DNA of 64,000 nt from Acidobacteriota bacterium (GTDB lineage: Bacteria; Acidobacteriota; UBA6911; RPQK01; JAJDTT01). The stretch covers positions 62,001 to 126,000 of the forward strand of contig JAPPLF010000066.1 in the NCBI GenBank assembly GCA_028874215.1. The letters are read 5' to 3'. A model generated the notes under the pieces. It had not been told where the DNA came from. It made no database searches and saw only the letters and a list, made by a program, of their open reading frames with translations. This document shows positions 31,306 through 39,655 of the stretch, piece after piece. Positions within the stretch are counted from its first letter, which is position 1; each line of letters starts with the position of its first letter. The position numbers were made by a program, and so were the translations under genes.

Positions 31306-32606
31306 TTCTCCGCGGTGAAAGTCCCACGCGTCCGCCCGCCCGGGGCGGCGCCGCGGCTGAAGCGAAACTTCCGCGACCGGGTCAACTGGGCATAGGAGCC
31401 GAAGCGGTTCCGGTCGCCGTCCCGCAGGGAGTCCAGCGGATGAGGCCCGTCTTCATCGTCGCCGGTGAAGGTGCGCAGAGTCCCGTAGAGCGTGTTCCGT
31501 TCCGCCGGGACTCTGCCCGCGTCGCGAATCACGCGATGCAGCTCTTCAGGGGTCACCAGTTGGCCATGACCGGCCCCGGCGGCGGTGGATATGCTCTCGT
31601 TGATCAGCGTCCCCCCCAGGTCGTTGCCGCCGGCCGCCAGGCAGAGTTGCGCCAGCTTCATCCCTTCCTTGACCCAGGAGACCTGGAGGTTGGGAATGTC
31701 CTTGTCCAGCGCCATCCGGGCGACGGCGTGGACCTTCAGAACCTCCCAGCCCGTGGGACCGGGCCGGAGATTGGGCAGCCGTCTGCTCTGGTAGAGGGGC
31801 GCCTCCGTGTGGACGAAGCCCAAGGGTACGAACTCGGTGAAACCGCCGGTCTGGCGTTGGATGGTTCTCAGGTGCGCCAGGTGCCGCGCAATGTGGACCG
31901 GGGTTTCAAGGTGGCCGAACATCATGGTGGAGGAGGTTCGGATGCCGAGGGAGTGGGCCGTCGAAATGACCCGGGTCCATTCTTCACTGCTGATGCGCCC
32001 GGGCGAGATGAGGTCGCGCAGGTCGTCGTCCAGGATTTCGGCGGATGTGCCGGGGAGGCTGCCGATCCCCGCATCGCGGAGTTCCGCCAGGTAGTCCCGG
32101 ACCGGCATCCCGGAGCGCTGGCACCCGTACGAGATCTCCTCCGGCGAAAATGCGTGGACGTGCAGGCCCGGCAGGGCGTCGGTCACGGCCTGGCAGATGC
32201 GGATGTAGAGGTCACCCGGCATGGCGGGAGGCAGCCCGGCCTGGATGCAGACCTCCGTAGCGCCGAATTTGCGCGCCTCGCGGGCCCGCCGGACAATTTC
32301 GGACACGGGCAGCAGATAGCCTTCGTCGCTGCGGTAGGTTCGGCTGAAGGCGCAAAAACTGCATTTCTTGGCGCAGACATTGGTGAAATTGATGTTGCGG
32401 TTGACCACGTAGGTCACCCGGTCGCCGACGGAACGGCGCCTCAGAGAGTCGGCGGCTTCGAGGAGGGCGAGAAACTCGGGTCCCTGGCACTCCAACAGCC
32501 GGACCAAATCGGGAACCGCCAGGTCGCGGCCCTCCAGCGACTTGCCCAGAATCCGGGCGACGTCGACTCGAACGCCGCTCAGCGTCCGCTCCGGATCAAC
32601 CGGCAC
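31302..32606 (-). CDS. cofH: CofH, 5-amino-6-(D-ribitylamino)uracil-L-tyrosine 4-hydroxyphenyl transferase
   Basis: Radical SAM enzyme for the first half of Fo (deazaflavin) synthesis, joining tyrosine to a riboflavin precursor. The [4Fe-4S] motif is C78-x3-C82-x2-C85 (CAKKCSFC). VNRNINFTNVC, the FSPEEISYG segment and ESISTAAGAGHG match CofH and not CofG. 434 residues. It overlaps the upstream cofG by 11 bases and ends against cofE. Confidence 0.94.
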   Translation of the reverse strand: MPVDPERTLSGVRVDVARILGKSLEGRDLAVPDLVRLLECQGPEFLALLEAADSLRRRSVGDRVTYVVNRNINFTNVCAKKCSFCAFSRTYRSDEGYLLPVSEIVRRAREARKFGATEVCIQAGLPPAMPGDLYIRICQAVTDALPGLHVHAFSPEEISYGCQRSGMPVRDYLAELRDAGIGSLPGTSAEILDDDLRDLISPGRISSEEWTRVISTAHSLGIRTSSTMMFGHLETPVHIARHLAHLRTIQRQTGGFTEFVPLGFVHTEAPLYQSRRLPNLRPGPTGWEVLKVHAVARMALDKDIPNLQVSWVKEGMKLAQLCLAAGGNDLGGTLINESISTAAGAGHGQLVTPEELHRVIRDAGRVPAERNTLYGTLRTFTGDDEDGPHPLDSLRDGDRNRFGSYAQLTRSRKFRFSRGAAPGGRTRGTFTAEN

Positions 32607-33762
32607 CGGCGGCCTCCACGGCTGAAACCGGGGTCTGCGCCCGGAGGGAGGCGGCCGGGAAATACCCGTCCGGGTCCGCCTCGGCCCGCAGCCGGGAGCG
32701 GAGAGCCGACGGCAGGAATGAAGAAGGCTCCCGAATGTATTCGGGATAGACGGGAAAGCGGGCCTTGAGCCGGAAGCCGCGCGATTCGGTTTGACTGGCC
32801 AGGGCGGCGATTCGGGGCCAGGGGGCCTCGGGATTCACGAAGTCGATGGTCAGCGGAGAAATGCCGCCCCAATCGTTGATTCCGGCGTCGAGGTAATTCA
32901 GATAACGAAGACTGCGGGCCGAGAGATTGGGAGGCGCCTGCAGGTTGGCTGAGCCGCCCAGAATCAGACGGGCGCGTGAGAGCGTTTCCATCATCTCCCG
33001 GCCGGTTGCACCCGGCGTTGCCGCCATGGGAGTTCCCGGCTTGGGGACGAAGTTCTGGATGATGAATTCCTGCAGGTGGCCGTACCGGCTCTGAAGGCGC
33101 CGGAGCTGGTGAAGGGAGTCGACCCGGTCCTGGGCGGTTTCCCCGATTCCGACCAGAAGTCCGGTTGTGAAGGGGATCTTCAGTTCGCCGGCGTCCCGAA
33201 GCACTCGAAGTCGCAACCGGGGGTCCTTGGTTGGATTCCGATGATGCGGGCCTCCCGGTTCGCAGAGTCGGCGGCTCGTGCTTTCCAGCATCAGTCCCAT
33301 GGACACGTTGACCTGTTTCAGGGCCGCCAGCTCGCCCCGGGTGAGAATGCCGGGATTGCTGTGGGGGAAGAGGCGGCTCTCCGCCAAAACCAGCGAGCAC
33401 ATGTCGTAGAGATACTCGATCGTGCTGTCGTATCCGTGCCGGCGAAGCCAGCGGCGCGCTTCCGGGTAGCGCCGCTCCGGCCGGTCGCCCAAAACGAAAA
33501 GGGCCTCGCGGCAGCCCAGTTCCTCCCCCCGGCGAACGACGGTGAGAACCTGGTCCGGGTTCAAGTAGGGTGGGAACTCGTCATTGGCATCCTTCCGGAA
33601 GGCGCAGTAGCCGCAACGGTCACGGCAGAGGCGGGTCAGGGGGATGAAGACTTTGGGCGAAAAGCTGATGGTCCGGCCCTTGACCCGGTCGCGCAGGCGC
33701 GCGGCGGCGCGGCAAAGCGTTTGCACGGACTCCGGGAGCCGCCGTTCCCGCGTCTTGGCCAT
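32596..33762 (-). CDS. cofG: CofG, 7,8-didemethyl-8-hydroxy-5-deazariboflavin synthase
   Basis: Second radical SAM enzyme of Fo synthesis, closing the deazaflavin ring. The cluster motif is C46-x3-C50-x2-C53 (CRDRCGYC); HSNPGILTRGEL, QEFIIQNFVPKPGTPM and the late DWGGISPLTIDFVNPE are CofG signatures. The 388 residues include a C-terminal extension. CofG and CofH are separate here, as in archaea and proteobacteria, not fused as in actinobacterial FbiC. The ATG has almost no leader if the extended -10 upstream is used. Confidence 0.94.
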   Translation of the reverse strand: MAKTRERRLPESVQTLCRAAARLRDRVKGRTISFSPKVFIPLTRLCRDRCGYCAFRKDANDEFPPYLNPDQVLTVVRRGEELGCREALFVLGDRPERRYPEARRWLRRHGYDSTIEYLYDMCSLVLAESRLFPHSNPGILTRGELAALKQVNVSMGLMLESTSRRLCEPGGPHHRNPTKDPRLRLRVLRDAGELKIPFTTGLLVGIGETAQDRVDSLHQLRRLQSRYGHLQEFIIQNFVPKPGTPMAATPGATGREMMETLSRARLILGGSANLQAPPNLSARSLRYLNYLDAGINDWGGISPLTIDFVNPEAPWPRIAALASQTESRGFRLKARFPVYPEYIREPSSFLPSALRSRLRAEADPDGYFPAASLRAQTPVSAVEAAGAG

Positions 33763-33771
33763 TCCAGCGTG

Positions 33772-33780
33772 ATGGTAGCA
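33772..33780 (-). promoter_or_regulatory. Extended -10 element for cofG
   Basis: TGCTACCAT on the minus strand, with only nine bases between the -10 and the cofG ATG, implying a leader of a few bases at most. No -35 seen; the ATG lacks a clear ribosome site. Confidence 0.4.
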
Positions 33781-33804
33781 GCCGCCGTCCAGCCGGAAAA
33801 GAGC

Positions 33805-33810
33805 TAAAAT
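33805..33810 (+). promoter_or_regulatory. -10 element of selC
   Basis: TAAAAT eight bases before the tRNA-Sec 5' end, the right distance for direct initiation at the mature end. No good -35. Confidence 0.4.
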
Positions 33811-33818
33811 ACCGGCAC

Positions 33819-33914
33819 GGAGGCACTTCTCGTCTGGTGACGGGCCTGGTCTTCAAAATCAGTCGGGCCGCGGCGGGAGCCGGGGCCGGTGGGTTCGATT
33901 CCCATGTGCCTCCG
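33819..33914 (+). tRNA. selC: tRNA-Sec (anticodon TCA)
   Basis: A 96-base selenocysteine tRNA. The acceptor stem has eight pairs (GGAGGCAC/GTGCCTCC) and the T stem five including a G-T pair (8+5). The D arm has six pairs around a four-base TGGT loop, as in bacterial tRNA-Sec and unlike serine tRNAs. The anticodon loop is CTTCAAA, anticodon TCA. A long variable arm precedes TTCGATT. Discriminator G; the genomic CCA is not complete (CCG follows). It sits between cofG and pheA. Its presence predicts selA, selB, selD and selenoproteins elsewhere. Confidence 0.95.
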
Positions 33915-33952
33915 CCGGATGGCGCTGGGCCGGAGGTCGGACGAGAGCGGAA

Positions 33953-34834
33953 ATGGAGGTTTTTTTGGACGCGGATCTGCACGACAAGCGAAATGCGACC
34001 CGAGTCGCCATTCAGGGAGAACGTGGATCGTTCAGCGAGGAGGCGGCCATGCAGATGGTCCCGGGGCCCGTGGAGTTTCTCTGCTGCCGGACTTTCGACG
34101 AAGTCTTCCTGCGTACGGCCCAGGGAGAATGCGGCTGTTGCGTCATTCCCATAGAGAATTCCCTGGCCGGGTCGATTCACCGGAACTACGATCTGCTGGT
34201 CCGTCACGGATTGAGGATTCGACAGGAGACGAATCTGCTCGTCCAACACAGCCTGATCACGTTGGCCGGGAGCGCCTTCGAGGACGTGAAGACGGTCCGC
34301 TCCCATCCGGTGGCATTGGATCAGTGCGAGCTCTTTTTCGAGCGCCATCCGCATCTGGTGCGGGAAACCGGCTACGATACGTCCGGAAGCGTCAAGGAGA
34401 TCGTCGAGGAAGGCCTCCGGGACCATGCCGCCATCGCCGGCAGGAACGCTGCACGGTTCTACGGCGCGAAAGTCCTGATGGAGCGGATCGAGGACCGAGA
34501 GGAGAACTTCACCCGTTTCTTTCTGCTCTCGAGCAAATCCTCGGTATCCGAAACCGCGGATAAGACCTCCGTCGTCTTCAGTTTCAAGAATGCCGCCGGG
34601 GCGCTCTTCAAGTGTCTGAGCGTCTTCGCCCTGAGGGACATCGACCTGACCAAGATCGAGTCCCGTCCCATCCATGGCCGTCCCTGGGAGTACCTGTTCT
34701 ACCTCGACTTTCTCGGGAACACCGGCGAGACGCGGGTGCGCAACGCGTTGGGGCACCTCGGCGAGCTGACGGAGGTCCTGACGGTGTTGGGCTGCTATCC
34801 TAGGGATGCGACGCATGAAAAGAAGGGCATGTAG
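33953..34834 (+). CDS. pheA: Prephenate dehydratase with ACT domain
   Basis: Converts prephenate to phenylpyruvate for phenylalanine. The catalytic domain holds VIPIENSLAGSIHRNYDLL and the T187-R-F motif in NFTRFFLL. The C-terminal ACT domain has the allosteric ESRP at 236-239 (IESRPIHGRPWEYLFYLDF), so feedback inhibition by phenylalanine is likely. 293 residues; no fused chorismate mutase. The N-terminal 15 residues before RVAIQGERGSFSEEA are not conserved, so a later start is possible. Confidence 0.95.
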   Translation: MEVFLDADLHDKRNATRVAIQGERGSFSEEAAMQMVPGPVEFLCCRTFDEVFLRTAQGECGCCVIPIENSLAGSIHRNYDLLVRHGLRIRQETNLLVQHSLITLAGSAFEDVKTVRSHPVALDQCELFFERHPHLVRETGYDTSGSVKEIVEEGLRDHAAIAGRNAARFYGAKVLMERIEDREENFTRFFLLSSKSSVSETADKTSVVFSFKNAAGALFKCLSVFALRDIDLTKIESRPIHGRPWEYLFYLDFLGNTGETRVRNALGHLGELTEVLTVLGCYPRDATHEKKGM

Positions 34835-35224
34835 CCGCGCCCGCGGAGCGGATAGGAATGGAATGCCAGCCCGTCGTAAAAGTCGTCACGGTATTTGACC
34901 GTCCCTGCACAGGTTCGGACTGCGTTGCGATTGGGGAGTATCAGGAACGGTTGACGAACCCGGTGAACGCCCCTCCCCCGCTTCGTGGTATCATGCCCCC
35001 GAATAGTTGACACTTTGCAGTTCCGAGGGAGCGGCGATGGATTTGGCGTTACAGTGTCGATTGCTCCCACGAATCTTCAATCGCCCGGGCGGGGATCTTC
35101 CCGGGGGGAGCGGAACGTAGCGGGTTGCCGCAAGCGTGCTCCCGGAACTGTAGGGCTCGGTGCGAACCGTTTCCTATAAAATCCCCATAGCATCTGGTTC
35201 CTTTCGACGCGGGCGGAGACCGAG
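34835..35224. other. 390-base gene-free region upstream of rpmH
   Basis: The rpmH leader. A -10-like TATAAA at 35175-35180 precedes rpmH by about 45 bases without a convincing -35. A perfect TTGACA at 35007-35012 has no -10 at the right spacing. A minus-strand open frame here looks non-coding. No DnaA-box consensus was seen, although in many bacteria this junction faces dnaA. Confidence 0.5.
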
Positions 35225-35365
35225 ATGAAGCGAACCTTTCAACCGAACAATCGCCGTCGCAAGAAGAATCATGGGTTCCGGGCGCGCATGGCGTCGCCTG
35301 CGGGCCGCGCAATTTTGAGGCGGCGACGAGCCAAAAAGCGGACGATGCTTTCGGTGAGCGGGTGA
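35225..35365 (+). CDS. rpmH: Large ribosomal subunit protein L34
   Basis: A 46-residue, highly basic 50S protein: [19 protein letters not shown] start, then [15 protein letters not shown] end. It has the usual length. First gene of the conserved rpmH-rnpA-yidD-yidC-khpB-mnmE operon; its stop overlaps the rnpA start (GTGA). Confidence 0.98.
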   Translation: MKRTFQPNNRRRKKNHGFRARMASPAGRAILRRRRAKKRTMLSVSG

Positions 35366-35721
35366 AACAGTTTGGTTTCTCCTGGGAAGAGCGCCTGCAC
35401 ACCCGGAAAGAATATCTAGCCGTTTACCGGAACGGGTACAGGGTCTTCACGCCCTACTTCGTCCTCTACTTTCGTGAGAACGGGCGGACGCGCAGCCGGC
35501 TGGGGATCGCCGCGTCCCGCAAGGTGGGTCCGCCGGTGGTGAGAAACCGCATCCGGCGTCGCCTGCGGGAGAGCTTCCGCATGAACAAGCGGGGGATTCT
35601 TCCCTGCTCCGACGTCGTGGTCAATGTTCGGCGTGGCGCCGTGGCGGCGACCTTCCAGGAACTTCAAGGAGAGTTTCTTCGAATGGTTTCACGCTGGAAC
35701 GGAAGGAGGCAGGGGGCGTGA
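35362..35721 (+). CDS. rnpA: Ribonuclease P protein component
   Basis: Protein cofactor of the tRNA 5'-processing ribozyme RNase P. The 119-residue protein has the signature [13 protein letters not shown] after the [12 protein letters not shown] strand. The GTG start lies in the rpmH end and its end overlaps yidD, as in the classic arrangement. Confidence 0.96.
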   Translation: MKQFGFSWEERLHTRKEYLAVYRNGYRVFTPYFVLYFRENGRTRSRLGIAASRKVGPPVVRNRIRRRLRESFRMNKRGILPCSDVVVNVRRGAVAATFQELQGEFLRMVSRWNGRRQGA

Positions 35722-35927
35722 GGCGGTTCCTGACCGGATGGTTGCGTCTGTACCAGAAGTTCGTCTCTCCGTTCTTGCCTCCGTCCTGTCGATTTCACCC
35801 CACCTGTTCGGAGTACATGCGCCAGGCAATTCAGAAAAAGGGAGTGCTCAAGGGGATGCTGCTCGGGCTCAGGCGAGTGGCTTGTTGTCACCCATGGCAC
35901 GCTGGAGGGTTCGACCCTCTTCCGTAG
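35718..35927 (+). CDS. yidD: Membrane protein insertion efficiency factor YidD
   Basis: A 69-residue protein with RLYQKFVSPFLPPSCRFHPTCS and the CCHPWHAGGFDP end, both diagnostic. It is peripheral to the inner membrane and assists YidC-dependent insertion. The GTG start overlaps the rnpA stop. Confidence 0.95.
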   Translation: MRRFLTGWLRLYQKFVSPFLPPSCRFHPTCSEYMRQAIQKKGVLKGMLLGLRRVACCHPWHAGGFDPLP

Positions 35928-35997
35928 AGGCCGGGCCGCGAGCGGCGCAATTCGTGGATTGGTTTAGACGATGCAGGGTGGTCAAGGACCGGAACAG

Positions 35998-37689
35998 ATG
36001 GACATGGAGAAGCGCCTCCTTATGGCGATGCTTCTTTCCATGGCCGTTCTGCTGCTGATTCCCTTCCTCTACCAGCGGTTTGAACCGCCTCCGCCTCCGG
36101 CCGTTGTGGAAACGCCTGAGGAGCAGGAGGTTGAAGAGCAGCGGGCCGAGCCCGAACCGCCTCCGGAGCGCGTTTCCCGGGAAACTCCCCCCAGCAGCGA
36201 GCCCTTGAGTCCAACCCAGGGGCAGGATCGCAAGATTCAGGTCGAGAATGACGACATGGTGCTGACCTGGAGCAGCACCGGCGCCCGGCTGGAGAGCGTG
36301 CACCTCAAACGGTATTCGAATGAGTCGGGCGAGCCTGTCGAGCTGTTGGTGCAGGGACTCTCCGAAACCTTCCCCAGACCCATGCAATTGCGTCTGGATG
36401 ATGAAGAACTGGATCTGGAACTGGCCACCTCCCCGTTCGAAGTCGCGGGAGCGGCGGCCGGCCGGGTGCAGGCGCCGGCGCAGATTGCATTCAGCTACCG
36501 GAGCCAGGGCCTTTTGGTGGAAGAGGAGATCAGCATCCCCGGATCGGGGCACACGTTGGATGTCCGGACACGGGTCGAGCTCGGGGGAAGGCCGGCATCT
36601 TATTCGGTCCTGTTGGGGCCGGGCATCGGAGAAGCGGACCCGGAGGGAGGCGCTTCTACCGATTTCTGGTGGCCTGGCGTTGCCTACCACGCAGCGGGGT
36701 CGATGGAAAAGTACGAGGCTTCCGACCTGGCCGAGGGAGCCCACCGGATCGAGACGGCTGCCCGATGGGTGGCTGTCGACAGCAAGTACTTCACCTGCGT
36801 CGTGGTCGGGCCGGGAGAAATCCGCGCGGCGCGTCTTTCGGCGGTCCCTTTGGCTGGGTTGGACGGCAGCGAGGCCGATGAAACCACACTCGTATTGGGA
36901 GAAGCCGAATTCAGGGGCACGGCGCGGTACACGTTGTTCCTGGGGCCCAAAGACCAAGAGGAGCTGGTCCTCGCCGACCCCTCATTGGGGGACATCATCG
37001 ACTATGGCTGGTTCGACCTTCTGGTGAGGCCCCTGCTCTATTGCCTGAAGCTGACCTATGCCTATGTGGGCAATTACGGCGTTGCCATCATCGTTTTAAC
37101 CTTCCTCATCAATCTGGCTCTTTTCCCGCTGCGCTACAAGCAGATCGTGTCCATGAAGAAGATGGCCGAGCTTCAACCCAAGGTCCGCTCCATCCAGGAT
37201 CGGTACAAGCGGATGAAGCGCACCGACCCCAGGCGCCAGCAGATGAATGCGGAAATGATGGGGTTGTACAAGAAGCATGGTGTGAATCCATTGGGCGGGT
37301 GCCTGCCGCTCGTGATCCAGATGCCCTTTCTCTTCGCCTTCTACCGGATGCTGGATTCCTCCATCGAATTGCGGGCGGCGCCGTTTATGGGCTGGATCCA
37401 GGATCTTTCCCGGCACGACCCCTACTACATCACCCCTGTCGTCATGGGGGCGAGCATGGTTGTGCAACAGAAGATGACGCCTGCGGCGGGAGATCCGATG
37501 CAGAGGCGCATGATGATGTTGCTGCCGGTGGTCTTCACATTCTTCTTCTTGAACCTGTCCAGCGGCCTGGTGGTTTACTTTCTGTTCAGCAACCTCTTTG
37601 CTATGATGTTCCAGGTTTTGATGCAGAGATGGAAGCCTGAGTTGGCCCCGAAGCGTAAGTCCTCCCCCAAGAAAACCAGGAAGAAGTGA
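35998..37689 (+). CDS. yidC: Membrane protein insertase YidC
   Basis: Inserts and folds inner-membrane proteins, alone or with Sec. About 563 residues: one N-terminal transmembrane helix (LLMAMLLSMAVLLLIPFLY), a Pro/Glu-rich linker, a large periplasmic beta domain (about 80-340), then the conserved five-helix core with KKMAELQPKVRSIQDRYK and NPLGGCLPLVIQMPFLFAFY, and a basic tail ending KKTRKK. The periplasmic domain marks the Gram-negative form. The ATG at 35998 follows AAGGA; an upstream ATG at 35971 is possible. Confidence 0.96.
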   Translation: MDMEKRLLMAMLLSMAVLLLIPFLYQRFEPPPPPAVVETPEEQEVEEQRAEPEPPPERVSRETPPSSEPLSPTQGQDRKIQVENDDMVLTWSSTGARLESVHLKRYSNESGEPVELLVQGLSETFPRPMQLRLDDEELDLELATSPFEVAGAAAGRVQAPAQIAFSYRSQGLLVEEEISIPGSGHTLDVRTRVELGGRPASYSVLLGPGIGEADPEGGASTDFWWPGVAYHAAGSMEKYEASDLAEGAHRIETAARWVAVDSKYFTCVVVGPGEIRAARLSAVPLAGLDGSEADETTLVLGEAEFRGTARYTLFLGPKDQEELVLADPSLGDIIDYGWFDLLVRPLLYCLKLTYAYVGNYGVAIIVLTFLINLALFPLRYKQIVSMKKMAELQPKVRSIQDRYKRMKRTDPRRQQMNAEMMGLYKKHGVNPLGGCLPLVIQMPFLFAFYRMLDSSIELRAAPFMGWIQDLSRHDPYYITPVVMGASMVVQQKMTPAAGDPMQRRMMMLLPVVFTFFFLNLSSGLVVYFLFSNLFAMMFQVLMQRWKPELAPKRKSSPKKTRKK

Positions 37690-38264
37690 TGGAGTCCCGG
37701 TCCTGGAGACCTCCGTCCGGAGGCCAGTCCGGGCGTCGCCGGGAGCACTGGCGCCGTCCGCGAGGGCGCCGCGGACCGGACCGGCCCTGGAAGGCTCAGC
37801 CGAAGGTAGACAACGGCGAGATCCTGGCCAGCTCGGAGATGTTTCTGACCAACTTGTTGAAGAGGATGGACCTGGAACTCTCCTTCGAATCGAGTCTCGA
37901 TGACGACCTGATCAGTTTTCGCCTCAGCGGACACGACAGCGAGTTGGTTCTTGCCAACAACGCCCGTTTCCTCTATGCGGTGAACCACCTGCTGAACCAG
38001 ATCTACTACCGTAAGTCTTTGACAGGCTGTAACTTCTGGGTCGATTGCGATGGTTATCGCACGGATCGGGACGGGGAGTTGAGGCTGCTGGCGGGCCATG
38101 CCGCCGAGCAGGTGCGGCTCACCGGCCGGGAGTTCGTCCTCCAGTCTCTGCCGGCGGCCGAGCGGAGAATCATCCATTTGAGCTTGGCCGACGAGCCCGG
38201 AGTTCGGACTGAAAGTGAAGGCACGGGACCCAATCGGCGCGTCATCATCTACGCCACTTCCTGA
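37689..38264 (+). CDS. khpB: KhpB/Jag-like RNA-binding protein (KH and R3H domains)
   Basis: A 191-residue protein with a KH-like region (about 75-130; RLSGHDSELVLANNARFLYAVNHLLNQIYYR) and a C-terminal R3H domain (ERRIIHLSLADEPGVRTESEG..RRVIIY). The operon position after yidC is that of Jag/KhpB, an RNA-binding regulator of cell division and envelope genes. The N-terminal Jag-N domain of Gram-positive members is replaced by a short Arg/Pro-rich stretch. Confidence 0.85.
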   Translation: MESRSWRPPSGGQSGRRREHWRRPRGRRGPDRPWKAQPKVDNGEILASSEMFLTNLLKRMDLELSFESSLDDDLISFRLSGHDSELVLANNARFLYAVNHLLNQIYYRKSLTGCNFWVDCDGYRTDRDGELRLLAGHAAEQVRLTGREFVLQSLPAAERRIIHLSLADEPGVRTESEGTGPNRRVIIYATS

Positions 38265-39642
38265 CGCCACCGAACCGTACAGTGAAACCATAGTTGCGGC
38301 GGCCACACCCCCGGGGCGCGGCGCCATCAAGTTGATTCGCGTCAGCGGTCCGGCCAGCCGCAACCTGGTGGGCCGGCGGCTTCCTCCCTCGCTGAACCGG
38401 CCATGGAGACCCCGGCATTCATCGTTGACCGACTTTCTGGACCGGGACGGGAAGCGAATCGACCAGGTGCTGGTGACGTTTTTCGCGGCTCCGGCCTCGT
38501 ATACCGGGGAGGATGTGGTGGAGATTTCCTGTCATGGAAGTCCGGCCGTGGAGGCGCAGATCGTGAGTGGTCTTCTGGAAGCGGGCGCCCGGCTGGCTGA
38601 ACCGGGAGAGTTTACGTTGCGTGCGTTTCTCAACGGGAAGATGGATCTGGTCCAGGCGGAGGCGGTTCGCGATCTGATCCGAAGCCAGACGGTCCACCAG
38701 GCGCGCGTCGCACGGGACCAACTGGATGGCAAGTTGTCGCGGTTGCTCCGGTCGGCGAAGGAACGCCTGGTGCGGATCATCTCCCACATGGAAACCGGAT
38801 TGGAATTCGTTGAAGATCCCGTGGAACCCGACAGCCGGGAGGATTTGCTTCGGGACTTGCGGCGGATCGTCGGCCGCATCGGCCGCCTGGAGGAGACATT
38901 TCGGGTGGGGCGGGTTCTCCGGGATGGATTCACAGCCACCATCGTCGGTCGTCCGAACGCTGGTAAGTCCAGTATTTTCAATGCGTTATGTAGATATGAC
39001 CGAGCGATTGTGAGCACTCTCCCCGGGACCACCAGAGACGCCATCGACCAAACGGTGGATCTGGAGGGCATCCCGATGCAGTTGGTGGATACGGCAGGAA
39101 TCCGAACAGCGCGAAGCCCGGTGGAGCGGCTCGGTGTTCGAAAATCATTGGACTACGTCGGCGCTTCGGACTTGACTTTGTTCGTGGTCGATCGCAGCAG
39201 AGGCTTCTCGGCGGAGGACGCCAGAATCTGGACGGAGCTCAAGGATACGCCCTATCTGTTGGTGGTGAACAAGGTGGACCTGGAGGCGGTGGTTCGAATT
39301 CCATCGGAACTGGAGTCGGGCGCACGCTGCAGGTCGGACGTTTCCGCCCTGACGGGGGAGGGGCTGGACGTCCTCAGGCGGGCGATCCGGAAGGCCGTGG
39401 CGCCCGAAAGCGACTGGGAACGGGAACGCGTCGTGATCACCGAGCTCCGGCACAAAGAGTGTCTGCAGCGTGCCCGGCTGCGGCTCTGCGAGGGAATGAA
39501 AGGCTACCGGGACGGTCTGAGCGAAGAGTTTCCGCTCTACCATCTGCGGGGCGCCCTGTCCGAACTGGACGCTGTGACGGGCGAGACGACAGTGGAGGAC
39601 CTGCTGGGACAGATCTTCAGCACGTTCTGCATTGGGAAATAG
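38215..39642 (+). CDS. mnmE: tRNA modification GTPase MnmE
   Basis: Works with MnmG to place the carboxymethylaminomethyl group on U34 of tRNAs. The N-terminal tetrahydrofolate-binding domain begins SETIVAAATPPGRGAIKLIR; the G1 motif is GRPNAGKSS, with DTAG and NKVD following; the C-terminal FCIGK supplies the catalytic cysteine. The only plausible start is the GTG at 38215, which lies 50 bases inside khpB; no start codon occurs between it and the conserved core. Confidence 0.95.
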   Translation: MKARDPIGASSSTPLPDATEPYSETIVAAATPPGRGAIKLIRVSGPASRNLVGRRLPPSLNRPWRPRHSSLTDFLDRDGKRIDQVLVTFFAAPASYTGEDVVEISCHGSPAVEAQIVSGLLEAGARLAEPGEFTLRAFLNGKMDLVQAEAVRDLIRSQTVHQARVARDQLDGKLSRLLRSAKERLVRIISHMETGLEFVEDPVEPDSREDLLRDLRRIVGRIGRLEETFRVGRVLRDGFTATIVGRPNAGKSSIFNALCRYDRAIVSTLPGTTRDAIDQTVDLEGIPMQLVDTAGIRTARSPVERLGVRKSLDYVGASDLTLFVVDRSRGFSAEDARIWTELKDTPYLLVVNKVDLEAVVRIPSELESGARCRSDVSALTGEGLDVLRRAIRKAVAPESDWERERVVITELRHKECLQRARLRLCEGMKGYRDGLSEEFPLYHLRGALSELDAVTGETTVEDLLGQIFSTFCIGK

Positions 39643-39655
39643 CGAGAGGAAGGGC

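Noticed and set aside
34795-35070. A 91-residue minus-strand frame upstream of rpmH
   Set aside because: No recognised motif, no ribosome site, and it overlaps the end of pheA; treated as non-coding.
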